Of a stretch of DNA of 64,000 nt, positions 1 through 13,000 are shown one piece after another. Source of the stretch: Chaenocephalus aceratus (Eukaryota; Chordata; Actinopteri; Perciformes; Channichthyidae); assembly GCA_023974075.1 (NCBI GenBank), contig CM043798.1:22660441-22724440 (forward strand). Direction: 5' to 3'. Numbering within the stretch: the stretch's first letter is position 1; each line of letters begins with the position of its first letter. The notes below the pieces were generated by a model that made no database searches, had not been told where the DNA came from, and was given only the letters and a program-made list of their open reading frames with translations. The translations under genes were made by a program, and so were the position numbers.

Positions 1-649
1 TTTCCGTTAGCAGGTAATTACCGGACTATGAGCAGATATGCTTCAGTTTAAAACTCAGTTCACGGGGCTCATTTTTATATTGCTTCAGTTTATAATCGTA
101 ACAGATCGAAAAATTCAGATTCATTTTTCAATAAATTATTCCACAAACAACAAACATCATAATTATTACATTCAAACAAACTACTTGTAGTAGATAACGT
201 ACATTATTCAAAAGTTTACATTACATTTGAATAATAACACGGGAGAAACGGATCCTCTCTTTTCCTCTCCCTCCCTCTCTCTCCTGACAGCCCGTCAGTT
301 TCTCATGCAGCTCCTGCAGCTCGCTAAACAGAGGACGGGGCTTCAGGTGATTATGCAGAGCTGCGTGTCTCGGTCAGACTCAGCAGCTGATCTGATCTCT
401 CTCTCGCGTCCGGTTAAACTTCACTCGCATTTATGTCCATATCGATCAGATCCAGCTCTCCTGATCGGCCTTTATAGAGAGCACCGATCAAACTATTAAG
501 AGTGAATATCGGCCGACAATGACCGGCGGCCGATCGATCGGAGCCTCCCTAATTATTACCAGACATTTTGACCGGCAGGTTTTGAATTTACCGGTTTTTA
601 ATACATTTTACCAGCTAAAAACCGGTAATTACCGGCTAACGGAAACCCT

Positions 650-650
<1 letters not shown>
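1..650. mobile_element. Non-autonomous hAT-like element, left tip cut by window edge
   Basis: The first 24 bases are the reverse complement, with one mismatch, of positions 622-645, so these are terminal inverted repeats. The right end continues to CCCTG at 650, so the left end should begin with CAGGG about five bases before the window. CAGGG...CCCTG termini are typical of hAT transposons. The interior (about 600 bp) repeats short TTACCGG-type motifs near the ends and has no transposase. The element abuts an (AC)n tract on its right. The superfamily assignment rests on termini only; the target duplication cannot be seen because the left flank is missing. Confidence 0.6.

Positions 651-697
<47 letters not shown>
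651..697. repeat. (AC)n microsatellite
   Basis: Perfect AC dinucleotide tract directly against the right end of the hAT-like element. Confidence 0.95.
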
Positions 698-699
<2 letters not shown>

Positions 700-2053
700 G
701 TGCTACTTGAACAAAATGTACACATGTCAAGAGAAGTTAAGTTTGAAGCAATAACAATCAGATTCAACTTTTATTTGTTCAACTCTTATTTAACAGGAAA
801 CAGTATATATTGTTCAGAGTTGCTAGCTCCATAATGTGCTTTTATAAATTGTATTAATATTTGAAGCTCCTATGTGAAGGGTATTAACATATCTCTTAGC
901 AGTGGCAATGAGCACATACTGCTACACTCTGAAACAAAGACTGCGTCAGTTTTCACCAGGATTGTATACCTTTTTATTATGTTCCATTAGAATAATGTAA
1001 AATGTGGCCGAAAACACAATCAGAAATTGATTTAAAATTCACTCCAGCAGGCGATCTTCTAAAAATAACCATGCAAACAAACTGTAATGTAACATGTTCA
1101 CACTAATTGTTGTGGGACTACTTGTCTGGATCATTTACCAACCTGCTCCCCCGTGCAGTTATGTTGTGATATCCCAACCACACAGTTAAACCAGGAAGGG
1201 AACTGGAAACCATTTTGTTTTAGTGTAATCAGGAAGTCATTAACAAACTGATACGTTACAGATTCCTAATGGCAGGGCCAAAGCAGATACATCAGCCTGC
1301 CAGACAGGAGGGCAGAGGTCGATAACACATCCTCAAAGAGTCTTCCTGGCAGGGGCTGTGGCCTGTAATGAAACTAGAGAATGGACTGAGAGAGGCGTAC
1401 GGCAGGAGGGTGTTTCACCATCCGACCTCACCCCTGTGGTGGAAGTCCCATTACCATTAAGGGTTTGAGGAAATGTGAAGAAGGCTTTGTGCTGCTGACC
1501 GAGCTGGAATAAGTGTATTAACAGGCAGTTTCTCAGCTGTCAGGGGTCTCAGTTTTGGGCCCTCGCTAATGTAATGTTAATAAAAACAAAATAGTGGGCT
1601 GCGAGATCCCTGAGAGAAGCATGCTTGTGTTTTCCGTACTCGTACAAACCAAGGCGGCACACTGTAATTCACTATGCACCTGCCTGCATCAGCAGAAAAC
1701 ACACATGGCGATATGAACAGTTATGGTTCTGCTGCTGTGGTTATTGCACTTTATTTAATGATGCTATGCATGGGTGGGTGAACAGAGGTGCTGGGTCGGA
1801 TGAATCACAAATACTTCGTCCTTCTCCAGACACTACGAGAACTCGCTCACACACACACGGGGTGAACATGTTCAAAGACATAATACACACTGACAGTCTC
1901 ATCTCTTTCCCTCTCTGTCGCTGATTAACACAAAAACACACAGATGTTGGCTGTTTTTCAATAAACGGCAGTATGTGTTGTGCGCATGAGGACGATTATT
2001 AGCCAGCTGTTGAATCCACAGCTGCAGTGACTACTCCTTGTGTGGTGGGTGCC

Positions 2054-2056
<3 letters not shown>

Positions 2057-2105
<49 letters not shown>
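2057..2105. repeat. (AC)n microsatellite
   Basis: Perfect AC dinucleotide tract of about 49 bp inside the gabrg2 intron. Confidence 0.95.
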
Positions 2106-2106
<1 letters not shown>

Positions 2107-2651
2107 CCAATGCATGCGAGAGTAGGTTTTCCCCCTGCAGGTTACGTGCCACACTGAGAGGCCAGCGGAGGTTTCCGACACTGTTAACAGTCTGATGTTA
2201 ATCAATTAGCAGACAACTGACTTAGCTGGAGGCCAGCAGTGCGCTGCCATTAAAGGGAAACAGACAGGCAGGTACATGGGCACACCACTTTAGAGGACAG
2301 TAACTATTGGCAGGCTTTTCTGCATTGTCAAGCTGTCAGGACTGGAATTGTGCGTTTGTTCTTGTACATGTCAATCCTCCTGTTTGGTTCTTGTTTATTT
2401 CCCTCTCCTTGCAAGTGTTTTGAAAGCACACTGTGTCTGCATGTGGCACAAGAACGTGCACGCATTCATGATTAGAATGCATTTTAAACAGGCAGGCTGA
2501 ATGATCCGTATTGTCAGGGTTAGGGCTATCTGGACTCAGCTAACCTCAACCCCCTAACACCGAACATCTGCTGGGGTCAGACAGCCAAGCCCAGGGAGGG
2601 CTCATCATCAGCTGGATGCTAGTGTTCATGCTCAAGTTAACTACTGGCAGG

Positions 2652-2912
<261 letters not shown>

Positions 2913-3296
2913 CAAGCAAGTCCTGCTCTGGCTCTCTAAAACACTCTGTTTCATTTAAGATCTCCAGTTGCCTTGGGCAAACATGCTGTGGAGTTTTTGG
3001 TTACACAACATTACGCATTGATCAGCCCATCACTTAGCAGTTTGTTTTAGCTTAGCTCTGTGTTTCTGTGTTGACAGAATTATTTTCGTTTCAGGAAGTG
3101 AATGTGCCACTGACTTTCTCAGTGCATTACATGTTTGATAATTTGTATTTTCTACTATGGACTGTGAACATTAATACTCACGGCTAAGTACGATGCAGTG
3201 TATGTATATCCTGCATGTAAACCTTCTATCCCTTATGTTTGGTCACACATGCCCTTAATTTATCAATTTTCTCTCCTGTTATTTCTCTCTCTCCAG

Positions 3297-3449
3297 GTGA
3301 CTATGTGGTGCTGACCGTTTTCTTTGACCTGAGCAGAAGAATGGGATACTTCACCATTCAGACCTACATCCCATGCACCCTCATTGTTGTCCTCTCATGG
3401 GTCTCATTCTGGATCAACAAGGACGCAGTACCTGCCAGGACATCATTGG
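3297..3449 (+). CDS. gabrg2: GABA-A receptor gamma-2 subunit, M1 exon
   Basis: This exon encodes the end of the extracellular domain ([20 protein letters not shown]), the M1 helix ([13 protein letters not shown]) and the entry to M2 ([12 protein letters not shown]). The last codon is split: one base here, two in the next exon. It is bounded by CTCCAG| and |GTAAAT and is 153 nt long, the size I recall for the equivalent mammalian exon. The product is a subunit of the pentameric GABA-gated chloride channel of inhibitory synapses; gamma-2 gives benzodiazepine sensitivity and postsynaptic clustering. Gamma-1 and gamma-3 share much of this segment, but the later exons point to gamma-2. Upstream exons lie left of the window. 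Confidence 0.93.
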
Positions 3450-5612
3450 GTAAATATAAAGTAAACCTGTTTTGTTGCAAGCTGTCGACCATGTGTTGTA
3501 CATGCTGGAATCATGTAAAAGTCAGTTAGCGGAACACATTTTAAAACAGAATTTTACATTTCCCGAACGCACTTATGCTGCATTGAGGTTCATTAGGCAG
3601 CCTAGCCCTGATTACTCTCTGCTGAGAAACACAACTAGCACCCTGTGGCGGTCATACACCACCAAACTACAAAAAATAAGTCGGCTTAAGTTTTCTGCTT
3701 CCTGCTGATCTCTCCTTTCGTTTTGCCGTCCCTTCATCTTCCTCCTCTCTACCCCCTCTGAGACAGGGCAGCTGCTTAGGAATCTAGTCCATCTTGATTA
3801 GAAGAGCCTATCCTGGCACATATGTTTTCATGCATGCCCTAATGAGGCATTAATTATGTAGTACAGCAGGGAAGTTGCAGAGATGCAGCCTCAGCACAAT
3901 AATGATGGCCTCTTCACTGAATGCAATAAGTGGACACTGAATGAAAAAGTGGGCAAGACTGAGGATTTGAAGGATATTTGTCAGCTTTGAACTTGCCCTT
4001 GGCATCCAGTGGACATCCTCAGAAGTTCACTCATGGTGCAGTAACATACATATTCCTTAGTCAGCTTATCTTCCGGCCCCCTAAGGCTCTAAACCCTGAC
4101 CTCAAGTCAATGTGATGTGATCATTAGCGAGCATAACTGAATGTAAAGCAATCACTGCAGGCAGAAGCCCATATTCTATCCCACTATGATCCTCACTTTG
4201 CCCATCATTAATCCATCTCAAAATAGGTTGTTTTTTGTTCCTCCTGCTATGCAGCTCCTGACATGATTTCCGGCTGAAATAATAACAACATCAAATCATT
4301 GCTAAAATTGTACCAAGAGTCACAAATCTTAATTTCCTTTGAAAGATGAAGTCGGAGGTACAGGAAGCCAGGTGGTTAGGAACGGATTAATGCAGATGAC
4401 ATACTTCTTAATCCTTCAATGCCAACCATAAATATATCAATTCACTCATAATACTGCAATGTTAATCATGACGCAGACTGATGTCTTTCACTCAGTGTTA
4501 CATTTAGACATAAATCATCAAGTATGGTCGATTTAAAAAGGAAAGAGGCTGCGTTGTTAATGCTTGTTTGCTGGTGTTCGGCTTGTGTGTTTGTGTGCTG
4601 TCTCCAGTCTGGTGTATCAACTTACTTATAAACGCATTTACTAGTCATGTGCCATAACCCAGCCTAGAACTACATCATCATTAGAGACTAATAGAGCGGG
4701 TAAAATGGGAGAGCGTAACCAGATGGTGGATAAAGAATTGTTGTATGTCAGTGTGGTGATCAATGGCAGCTAAACCAGTGGATCATAGGGACAGTAAAAA
4801 CAGCTGCTCACTCCATCCGCATGGAGCAACAACAGCAAGAGCTTTCAGTTCAAAAGCCAACATTTATCCTCTTTTATTTATTTATATATATATATTTATA
4901 ATATATCTAGTTATAATCAGTTGGTTGATAACCTCTAGCATGACTTTTTATAATTAATCTTAGATCTGACAGCTTTCATCACATGGAGTTTCACATATGC
5001 AACTCAGTTCAATTTGAATGAGGCTGTAATTCTAATTCAGCAATTGTTATATTTTCCAAAATGTAAAATGTACCTTCTACACTAAAACATTAAGGGGTTT
5101 TTGGGCTGAAAAATGTATGAGAACATTGATGAATGAATTATAAAATGTATTAACACACTGAACAAAAAAGGATGCAATCAATGCAAAATATTAAAAAACA
5201 TCTATTCCCAGTTTCAGATTACTTCCTTTATGACACTATTTTGAGGAGAATATCCTTATTGTGACATTTATTCAATCATATCTTTAAAAACAATTAAAAC
5301 ATCATGACCGATTTAAGAGCGTATGTAAAAAGCGTGTATAAATGTTATGTATATTATGTAATTGTATTGCATTTTTTGACATTATAATATACAAAATATA
5401 TCAGGCTTCTGTTTACAGATTAGACACAATCAAATAAAGCACTGCATTCACTGTTATATAAGAAAAAGGAAAGCAACTTGTGAATATGACAAACCATTGC
5501 GATCTATGTAGCAGTGCAAAGAGAGTACAGTATCATTCATTCATGCATTTCTAATGTTTCTTGATTCAGAGCTGATTTAATTTGTCTCTCTTGTCTTCAA
5601 TCTCATTATCAG
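3450..5612 (+). other. gabrg2: gabrg2 intron
   Basis: Intron of 2.16 kb with GTAAAT donor and TTATCAG acceptor. The sequence is AT-rich and I see no gene, clear transposon or long simple repeat, only a short TA-rich stretch near 4877-4905. Confidence 0.85.
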
Positions 5613-5818
5613 GCATCACCACGGTGCTGACCATGACCACGCTGAGTACCATAGCCAGGAAATCCCTTCCGAAAGTTTCCTATGTGACCGCCATGGACCT
5701 GTTTGTGTCAGTCTGCTTTATTTTCGTCTTCGCCGCACTTATAGAGTATGGCACGCTGCACTACTTTGTCAGCAACAGGAAGCAGAGCGCCAAAAAGGAC
5801 AGGAAGAAGAGAAACCCG
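5613..5818 (+). CDS. gabrg2: GABA-A receptor gamma-2 subunit, M2-M3 exon
   Basis: The exon opens with the two bases completing the split glycine codon, then the pore-lining M2 ([20 protein letters not shown]), the M2-M3 linker (KVSYVTAMD), M3 ([20 protein letters not shown]) and the start of the intracellular loop, rich in lysine and arginine (KKDRKKRNP). M2 carries the [10 protein letters not shown] pattern of anion-selective Cys-loop receptors. It ends in phase 0 before a strong GTGAGT donor. In mammalian gamma-2 the loop continues either through an eight-residue alternative insert or directly into the last exon, and both routes stay in frame here. Length is 206 nt. Confidence 0.95.
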
Positions 5819-7320
5819 GTGAGTTTATTTCTAAAAGTAATTAAAGTGAGGATTTTTTTTCTTTAGGTTTCAGTGTGACAGAAACATTGCTCAATTTCCC
5901 AATATAGCTACAGACAAGTGATTTTAATGTATTTACCATGTTTTGGGGTTAATCCTGTGTGTTATATATTTGCAGTGTTTACAGCAGTATCCTTTATTTA
6001 GGTGAAAAGTCAAGTCCTGCATCTGTCCACCCCCCCCACACACTTTATAGCAGCACAGGGATTAAGCCTTCGGGAAAAAGAGAAACACTGATTTCCTAAG
6101 GGAGCATTTTCCCAAGGAGCCAGCCCACAAATTACTCAATGAGCGAGGCGTGCAGCTCCATCCTTTTCCTGATCCACCATTTATCAGTTACAGTTGTAAT
6201 TTAGACCAATGTCACGTGACAGGAGAGTAGTAGTCAAGTGAGCTTTTAAATCCCTCAAGAGATCATGGCAGCTATGTTGGAGAGCCATGATCCCTCGCCA
6301 TATGAGCTGAGAACGCTAACCCTCAACAGCAAGACCAGCAGTTGTCCCTAATCAGCTAGAGGTGGCTTATGTTTCTACATATGAATGTCTGCATGACAAT
6401 TGTTTTAAGTCTACTTCTTGAGGTCTACTTAATGGCACAAAGTTTAGTGTTTTAAGTCAGAAAATGTTTAGGATTACTAAAATCTCTTTTTGAAGTTATG
6501 ACTTTTCTAAGGACTTGGAAGATATCAAATCTTAAACCTCTAAGTATGATGTGCTCGGGTAAACCGCAGTATTGAACTGGAATGTTGGGGAAAGTGGAGC
6601 ACTCTAGTTTCAGCCTCTGCAACTAAGGATGTGCACATGGTGAAACTGTCCAATGGACGAATGAATGAGTAATGAAGTGGAAGGTGTTTGCCAGTCTGCC
6701 ATCTCAGAGGCGCTTTTACAGGTCTAAATGCAGTAAGGAGGAAGTATGCTATAAGAAGGAGCTCATTTACTGAAATTATTTTGTTCATGAATTGTTAAAG
6801 TGCATTCGAAAGAACAGGTCATCGAGGAAATGTAAATACATGAAATGTTTCTCTTTGTTCTGTTAAGCCATGTGATTTAATTTTTTTTAATGTTCTTATA
6901 TTACCAGCATATATTACCACAACGCCTGTTAAATGTCACAAACCAAATGTGTCAACGAGCTGCTATGTAAGGCGAATTTAAACGTAATGATGTCACAAGC
7001 ACAAGGAGTATTTGAACACTGTATTATAGTTTTGTATCTGTATTATTTATCCGAAGGTAATGCTGGCGTAATCATGTGAGATACATGTTTGCCACCATGC
7101 ATCTCCTCCTATGTCTAATTGTAACATGTTTGTCCCTCTACTGTATATGTATTCTCTTTTCATTATTGATTTAGACAATAGAGTGATTGTAAGTTTCACA
7201 CATTATCCTGTGTATATTTCTCATTTTATCGTTTATGTTTTTTGTGTCCTCGGTTTACATGACTTCTTTGTTTTCTCTCTTTCAATTTCACATATTCTTT
7301 GTATCCTGTCTGGACAAAAG
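5819..7320 (+). other. gabrg2: gabrg2 intron before the microexon
   Basis: Intron of 1.5 kb. Its last 60 bases are rich in T and C and hold PTB-like motifs, listed separately. No coding sequence or identifiable transposon seen. Confidence 0.8.
7262..7320 (+). promoter_or_regulatory. gabrg2: Pyrimidine-rich tract with PTB-like motifs upstream of microexon
   Basis: The tract holds TTCTTTG, TTTTCTCTCTTTC and ATTCTTTG blocks and ends in GGACAAAAG. UCUCU/UUCU elements are PTB (PTBP1/2) binding motifs, and PTB repression of the mammalian gamma-2 24-nt exon is established. Conservation of that control in this fish is inferred from motif and position only. Confidence 0.55.
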
Positions 7321-7344
7321 CTCCTCCGGCTCTTTTCCTCAAAG
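7321..7344 (+). CDS. gabrg2: gabrg2 24-nt alternative microexon (gamma-2L insert)
   Basis: The 24 bases encode LLRLFSSK. Mammalian gamma-2L carries LLRMFSFK at exactly this place, between the KNP end of the M3 exon and the start of the last exon. An AG precedes it and |GTATAT follows; the donor departs from GTRAGT, as expected for a regulated exon. Both neighbours are phase 0, so inclusion adds eight residues and skipping keeps frame. The serine at position six corresponds to the known protein kinase C site of gamma-2L; the seventh residue is serine instead of phenylalanine. The motif, frame, splice sites and position all agree, so I rate this high although it is very short. Confidence 0.9.
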
Positions 7345-9781
7345 GTATATTGCCTGTGTCTGACTGCATGTGTCTGCTGCATGTTGCCTCTTTGAGCCCC
7401 ACTGCCTTTTCTGTCTGTTCCACAGCAGATACGCCTCTCTCTATTCCCTCTGTATCTACCGGCATTCTAACTGTACATACATGACATTAAAAGGGGCGCT
7501 CTGCAGTGCACAGTGCGGAGGCAGCCAGCCAGACGTACTTATTCCATTTTAAAAATGAAAATAAGCATCCAGAGGAATGTTATAGTACAGGTCCAGTGTG
7601 GACTCCTTCTGGCTCCCTCTGTCCTGTCTCACTCTTTGTTGTTGTTGTTGTTGTAACCACAGTGACCCAGCAGCCGCTGCAAAAGCTTCCTGTCCTTTCC
7701 CTTCTCCTGCCAGTAAATCTATACCTGTGTGTTTGTTGGGCTTCTCAACCTGACGCTTCCTACAGAGTCAGCAGAGCCTTAACAGACTGAAACAGACAAC
7801 CCCCTGCTCTGTGCTGAGTCAAATTAGATTTGGAGGTCCATTCAGAACATTAACACATGCTAATCTTTAAACACCTATACAATGTGTAGAGTGGGAGCAA
7901 TCAAAGGTCTAAATGTAACCTAACACACAAGACAAGATTATATTTTTCACATCGTGGTCCTCAGATATTTTACTCGGGGGAATAATATTATCAGTTGGAT
8001 TTCCAGCAAAGACATGAGTCTACAACCAATACATATTTAACTTAGGCTAGATAACAAGGGCATCCTCCTCTAATGAATGTTTCCGCCGTCTGCCTTCGAT
8101 GAGAGGTTGTCTAATTTCAGCCAGTTAAAGTTGCCAATGCCACTGTGTTGTTTCTTTGTTGTTCTTTTATTTTGTTTTTGCTAACACCGACACAGCACAG
8201 CCCAGCTTGACCAGGCCATGCGGCAGGATGCTGTTAATGCTCCTTCTGCGCTTCCTCAAGTGCAACCAATCCCCTTGAGAACTGAGCCATAACCTTTTTC
8301 TTTTTTGCTTATCCCCACCTCAACACACTGCCCATTAATAATTAAGGACAAATAGGCTGAAACTAACCCGTATGTTGTTTTGTTTGTGGTTATGTATCGT
8401 TTTCAAAGGGACCGCAGGTTTGTGCACTAGTGCTGGGCAAGATTATAATTGTGGGGATGAACAGCTTAATTCAATTAATGTATGTATAGCTCGTTTGAGG
8501 ATGCATGTGCACAGCAGATAGTGTTATGTTCAAACTAAAACTGCAATGACCATTTTTTGTATTATTTCAGCAAGCATGTCTATTGTAGATAGAAATGGAT
8601 GGATTAAGCAATTAAAAAAGAACATATTGACACAGAGCATACATATAAGTTGTAAAACATATTGCGAGTTCTAGCAAAGTTTTTTTTTTTATAGATTTGT
8701 GTTCCTATGTTAAATGAATAAGCATAAAGAACATTTAAATGACAGCTACTGGCACTTTTTTTAATCGGAAGTAATATGCAATTCTTCAGAAGTTCAGCTT
8801 TGTAGTGTGCTTGAATCGCTGTGTCTTTTTTAAATGATGAGCTTGACACCCGGATATATCAGCAAGGTCAAATAACCTCTGCCAAAGGGGGGGAGAGTAT
8901 TTCATCTGCCATAAAGCCAATATTCCAATGTGTGCAAAGGTGGCATTTCAAGATAAAACATGATGCAAACAGTGCATGCTAATTGTCTCACTGTATAATG
9001 GCAGGACCACGCACTCACTGATGTCACTGTCCTATTTTGGGAATCTTCACAAATAAATAGCATGTGCCCTCCAGTGAGTGGTGAGCACAGTTTGAAAAGG
9101 GGTTTAATTATTTTGGGATTTGGTGACAGTGAGAGTGGGCTAGAGAATGATTGAGCTGTGTGCTGAACATCTGCCAACGCATGCTCCTCCCCAAGCTTAG
9201 CTTTATGATGCATCATAAGCCATTAACAATATATCCTAATAAAACATTTCAGAAAAAAAACAATGCTTACAAAATCAATACAGGTCCAAATGATGACATG
9301 TTGTTCAGTCACTGAGCATTCAGCTTGTTTCTTCGACATGGAATAAGTGAGGCACTCGTGTGTTTGCTTCAGTGTTTTCACTGCACTTTTAGATGTCATG
9401 GTCAGAATCAAAATGAAATTGAGGGGCATTGCCCAGCACTAGCTTTATATATCTGCAAAATAAAGAAATATGAACTACTGTGCTAAACATTTTATAACTT
9501 GGTCAGCGCCCAATTTATCCCCAGGCAAAGGTGTCACTATAATCCTCACTAATGCAACCACAGTTGGTAGCTACGAGTCAATTTGAGTTTTCTTGGCATT
9601 AAAAGGGTCCATTGGCGAGTTGAAGGTGCAATTTGCATTTCACTGACTAAAGTTAAACTGAAGCAAGCGACCCAAAAAATGGCAGCTCAAACTAGATCCC
9701 CTGTAATGTCAGTGAGGTCTTTGCAACGGCATGCTGGGGCTCTGGTATAGCTAACTAACTCTTTTGTCCTGTTAAAAGCAG
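7345..9781 (+). other. gabrg2: gabrg2 intron after the microexon
   Basis: Intron of 2.4 kb ending in TTAAAAGCAG. The first 40 bases contain two TGCATG motifs (listed separately). A short (GTT)n run lies near 7637. I see no other gene or recognisable element. Confidence 0.8.
7365..7383 (+). promoter_or_regulatory. gabrg2: Two TGCATG (RBFOX-type) motifs downstream of microexon
   Basis: TGCATG occurs at 7365-7370 and 7378-7383, that is 20 and 33 bases after the microexon donor. UGCAUG is the RBFOX binding site, and sites just downstream of an exon generally promote its inclusion in neurons. The motifs are seen; the regulation is inferred. Confidence 0.55.
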
Positions 9782-10060
9782 AAACCCACGGTTGACATCC
9801 GCCCCCGCTCGGCCACAGCCATCCAGATGAACAACGCCACGCACATGCAGGAGCGAGACGAAGAGTACGGTTACGAGTGCCTGGACGGGAAGGACTGCAC
9901 CAGCTTCTTCTGCTGTTTCGAGGACTGCCGCTCCGGAGCCTGGCGGCACGGCAGGTTGCACATCCACGTCGCAAAGATAGACTCGTATGCACGCATCTTC
10001 TTCCCCACTGCATTTGGTCTATTCAACCTGGTCTACTGGGTGTCATATCTCTATCTCTAG
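9782..10060 (+). CDS. gabrg2: GABA-A receptor gamma-2 subunit, terminal coding exon
   Basis: It encodes 92 residues and a TAG stop. It starts in phase 0 with [15 protein letters not shown], then [20 protein letters not shown], the cysteine-rich segment FFCCFEDC, the amphipathic [16 protein letters not shown] stretch and M4 ([21 protein letters not shown]) at the extreme C-terminus. In mammals the cysteines of this loop are palmitoylated and the following basic stretch binds GABARAP; both are kept here. DIRPRSAT and ECLDGKDC identify gamma-2 over gamma-1 and gamma-3. The start follows from the AG at 9780-9781 and the in-frame join to either the M2-M3 exon or the microexon. No disruption is visible. 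Confidence 0.96.
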   Translation, partial: KPTVDIRPRSATAIQMNNATHMQERDEEYGYECLDGKDCTSFFCCFEDCRSGAWRHGRLHIHVAKIDSYARIFFPTAFGLFNLVYWVSYLYL

Positions 10061-13000
10061 GCCTGGGTGTGTGCCCAGCCCTATCATACAGCTCATTACA
10101 TTCTACATAAGCTCTGTGCCAGCAAGGGACAATATGAAGGAGGGGACCCACTAAAACGATACAATGCATTTCCTGTATATCCATACATTTGGTCCCGCTG
10201 AATTGTAGTTATTTTATTTGAAAACGTTAACACACATTGCAAAAGTTGTAGCATTACATTTAACTGGTATGAGGAGGTTTGTAGATTGTGTGACCAATTA
10301 TGTTTAGTTCTTTTTTATTTTCATTCATTAATTCTCAGTTAGACTTTAGCTAATTGCTAATTGATAAATAATTTCCTGATGTATAAAGCAACTCAAATAA
10401 ATAGAAATTGAGTTGACAGCAAACACTCATCAGAAAAATCTAAATGACATTAATTTCATTATTTCCTTTCACTTAACCTACTATATCACACAATCTAAAG
10501 CACTTTAATAGAGCTATTTTAGACAGTGATGCTAATTTATTTTTAGTTTGTTTAGCTTTAGTGTTGGCACAATTAAACATTGCATTTTTCAGGTGCGGTC
10601 AGAGAAAGACAATGCTGTTTATGGACAATGCTCAACTGTACAGACACTGTATATATTTTACTATTACATAGTGGTTTACATTTATTGCATGCACCTTTCA
10701 GGCCAAAAATCAACATATTTTATGGTCTTCTATTGTTGGCTATGGAAATATTTAAAAAAAAGCACTGTTTATTATCATTCAAGATTGAATTATACTATTT
10801 TCTAGGAAAATTGGAAAATGAAATTATAAAAATGTGCCCGATTTATCCTTTTTAATTTGTGGAATCATCTCTGCGTACAGGCCAGACAGCTTGTTTAGTC
10901 ATTTTCCTCACAGCTATTAGCTAACAGTATTGACAACCCCGACCTCTCTTCCTCTCCTATATTTGCTTTTAAAAGCATGCATATACATAATGACACTCCT
11001 GTTGTTTTTTGGTTACGCAAGCTTTTACAAGACACCTAAACTGAAACAAGTGTTCTTATAAAAACAACAGTGTTAATGGCATCTACATTACCAGATGTTT
11101 CAAATATAAATTCAAACTGATTGAAACGAATATCAAAATACAACACAAATGTTATATGAAATCAACTAATGAGCTTTGTTCAAGGGGGGAAAAAGCATTG
11201 TGTTGAAAGAGATGTGCAAGCCTTATTATCAAGCATCTAACTTCCTGTCTCTTTGAGAAGAAACACGTTGAGAATGTAAATGACTACCTAGTGAGGAAAC
11301 TGATTTACTGGCTGGGCAAAATGTCCTTGTTTTTGTATTTTTTCCATTTAAATTAGCTCTGAATGCCATAGTGTGTGAAGAGAGCGGAGAACACAGTGAA
11401 AGCATCTGAAAAGTAAATGTCATGTATGATAAACATGTAACACACATTAATTACAAACCCTACAGATTACAATTTTTGATAGACACCAGTATGCAACAAA
11501 TGGAGACAGTGCTTCAGTATGATTTGTCAAGGAATGGGTGTAAATCACATTGTTTATGTACATATATTATTAATGGAAGAAAACACTTGTCAAGCCCTTG
11601 GGATTTTGTAAAAGGGAATATATTTTGTAATTTCAGCATTGTTACAGTATATCATCCGACTGTATATTATACCTATTGCTGGACTGACCATGTAGAATAC
11701 TTGGGGGTAACGGGGTATTTATTTATTTATCCCTTTATTGTATTTATTTATTTATTTTATCGAGAGAAAAAAAAGTATGTTATGTTCATATAGTCCCTGA
11801 AAAAAAAGAACATAGAATGCTGTCATTTATATCAAAGATGCATTTTTGTTTGATGTGTCAATGGAGCTTGAGCTTATTTATCTTGTGTTTTCTATGTTGT
11901 GATTGATGTACACTACTCTCACAAGGGCCCGTCAAACTGTTATATCTGTTAAATTAGTGAGTTGCAACATAACCTGTTTTGCAGCTTCTGAGTAGTAGAC
12001 TTTAATATTTTCAGGGGGGGGGGGGAAACACAAAAAAAACGTTCCCAAGCCACCAGAAGAGAAGAACATTGTCTCGGTGACTATTGGTTATTTCCACTTT
12101 GTCCACCTTCACAAGGTCATTGGTCATATTTGCCATATTTAATAAAGTATCAGTGATGATACTTCCATATGCATTTATTATCAGATTATCTCATATTTCC
12201 TGAAGTTTCTTCCCTTTTGTATTTAACGGTGGTCCTGTTGTGTTCCGAAGCTGCCACTTAGTAGTCTGTCTTCAGTGTGCACATACTCTATCTCTCACAT
12301 CTTTAGAGACACAAGTGTGTCAATAGCAATTTAGACGGGTCATCATCTGTGTTCTGTAGTTTAAAGAAGTGTAAAAGAGTGATTACATCTTATCAAGTGC
12401 CAAAGTGACACACATGCAATAGAGAATATCAAACTGAAATATCATTTGTGAATCCACTTTTAATGCCTTGAAGAAATGAAAAAAAAAAAACATGTGCTGA
12501 AAGTGAGTGTTTTCGTGAAGGAAATGCTATACGATGAAAGTTGAACACACCATTATTCTCTCAGATATTGTATGTTTTTTTGTTCTTTTTGGAAACGTTA
12601 CACAACCAAAAGCATGAGTACAATTATTTGAATGTAGACCAGATTGATAAGAAATACATTTTGTAACAGGGTGAACAGCTAAACATCTCTGACTCAGACT
12701 GACTCAGACTTTATTAGATTGCTGGGTTTGTAAATAACCAAGCATGTCTTGTGTTTGAACAGTGGTGCAAAAAAACAACATACTTTATGCTATTTTACTT
12801 CTCCATGATGTTAAAAGCTTATTTCATTTCTGTTCATTATTGTTTGTGCACTCTACTGTAAAAGCAGAGGTATAAAGGAGTATGGGAGACACTGTTATAT
12901 TCAGTAGTGTGCATGTTGGATATGTGTTCAGATTTTGGACTAATTCAATGTTTCATCTGGTTGCAGTCTTTTGCCTGCATTGAAATGGACTTTTATTACA

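Noticed and set aside
11422..11793. 123-codon frame downstream of gabrg2
   Set aside because: No domain, AT-rich composition, lies in probable 3' UTR.
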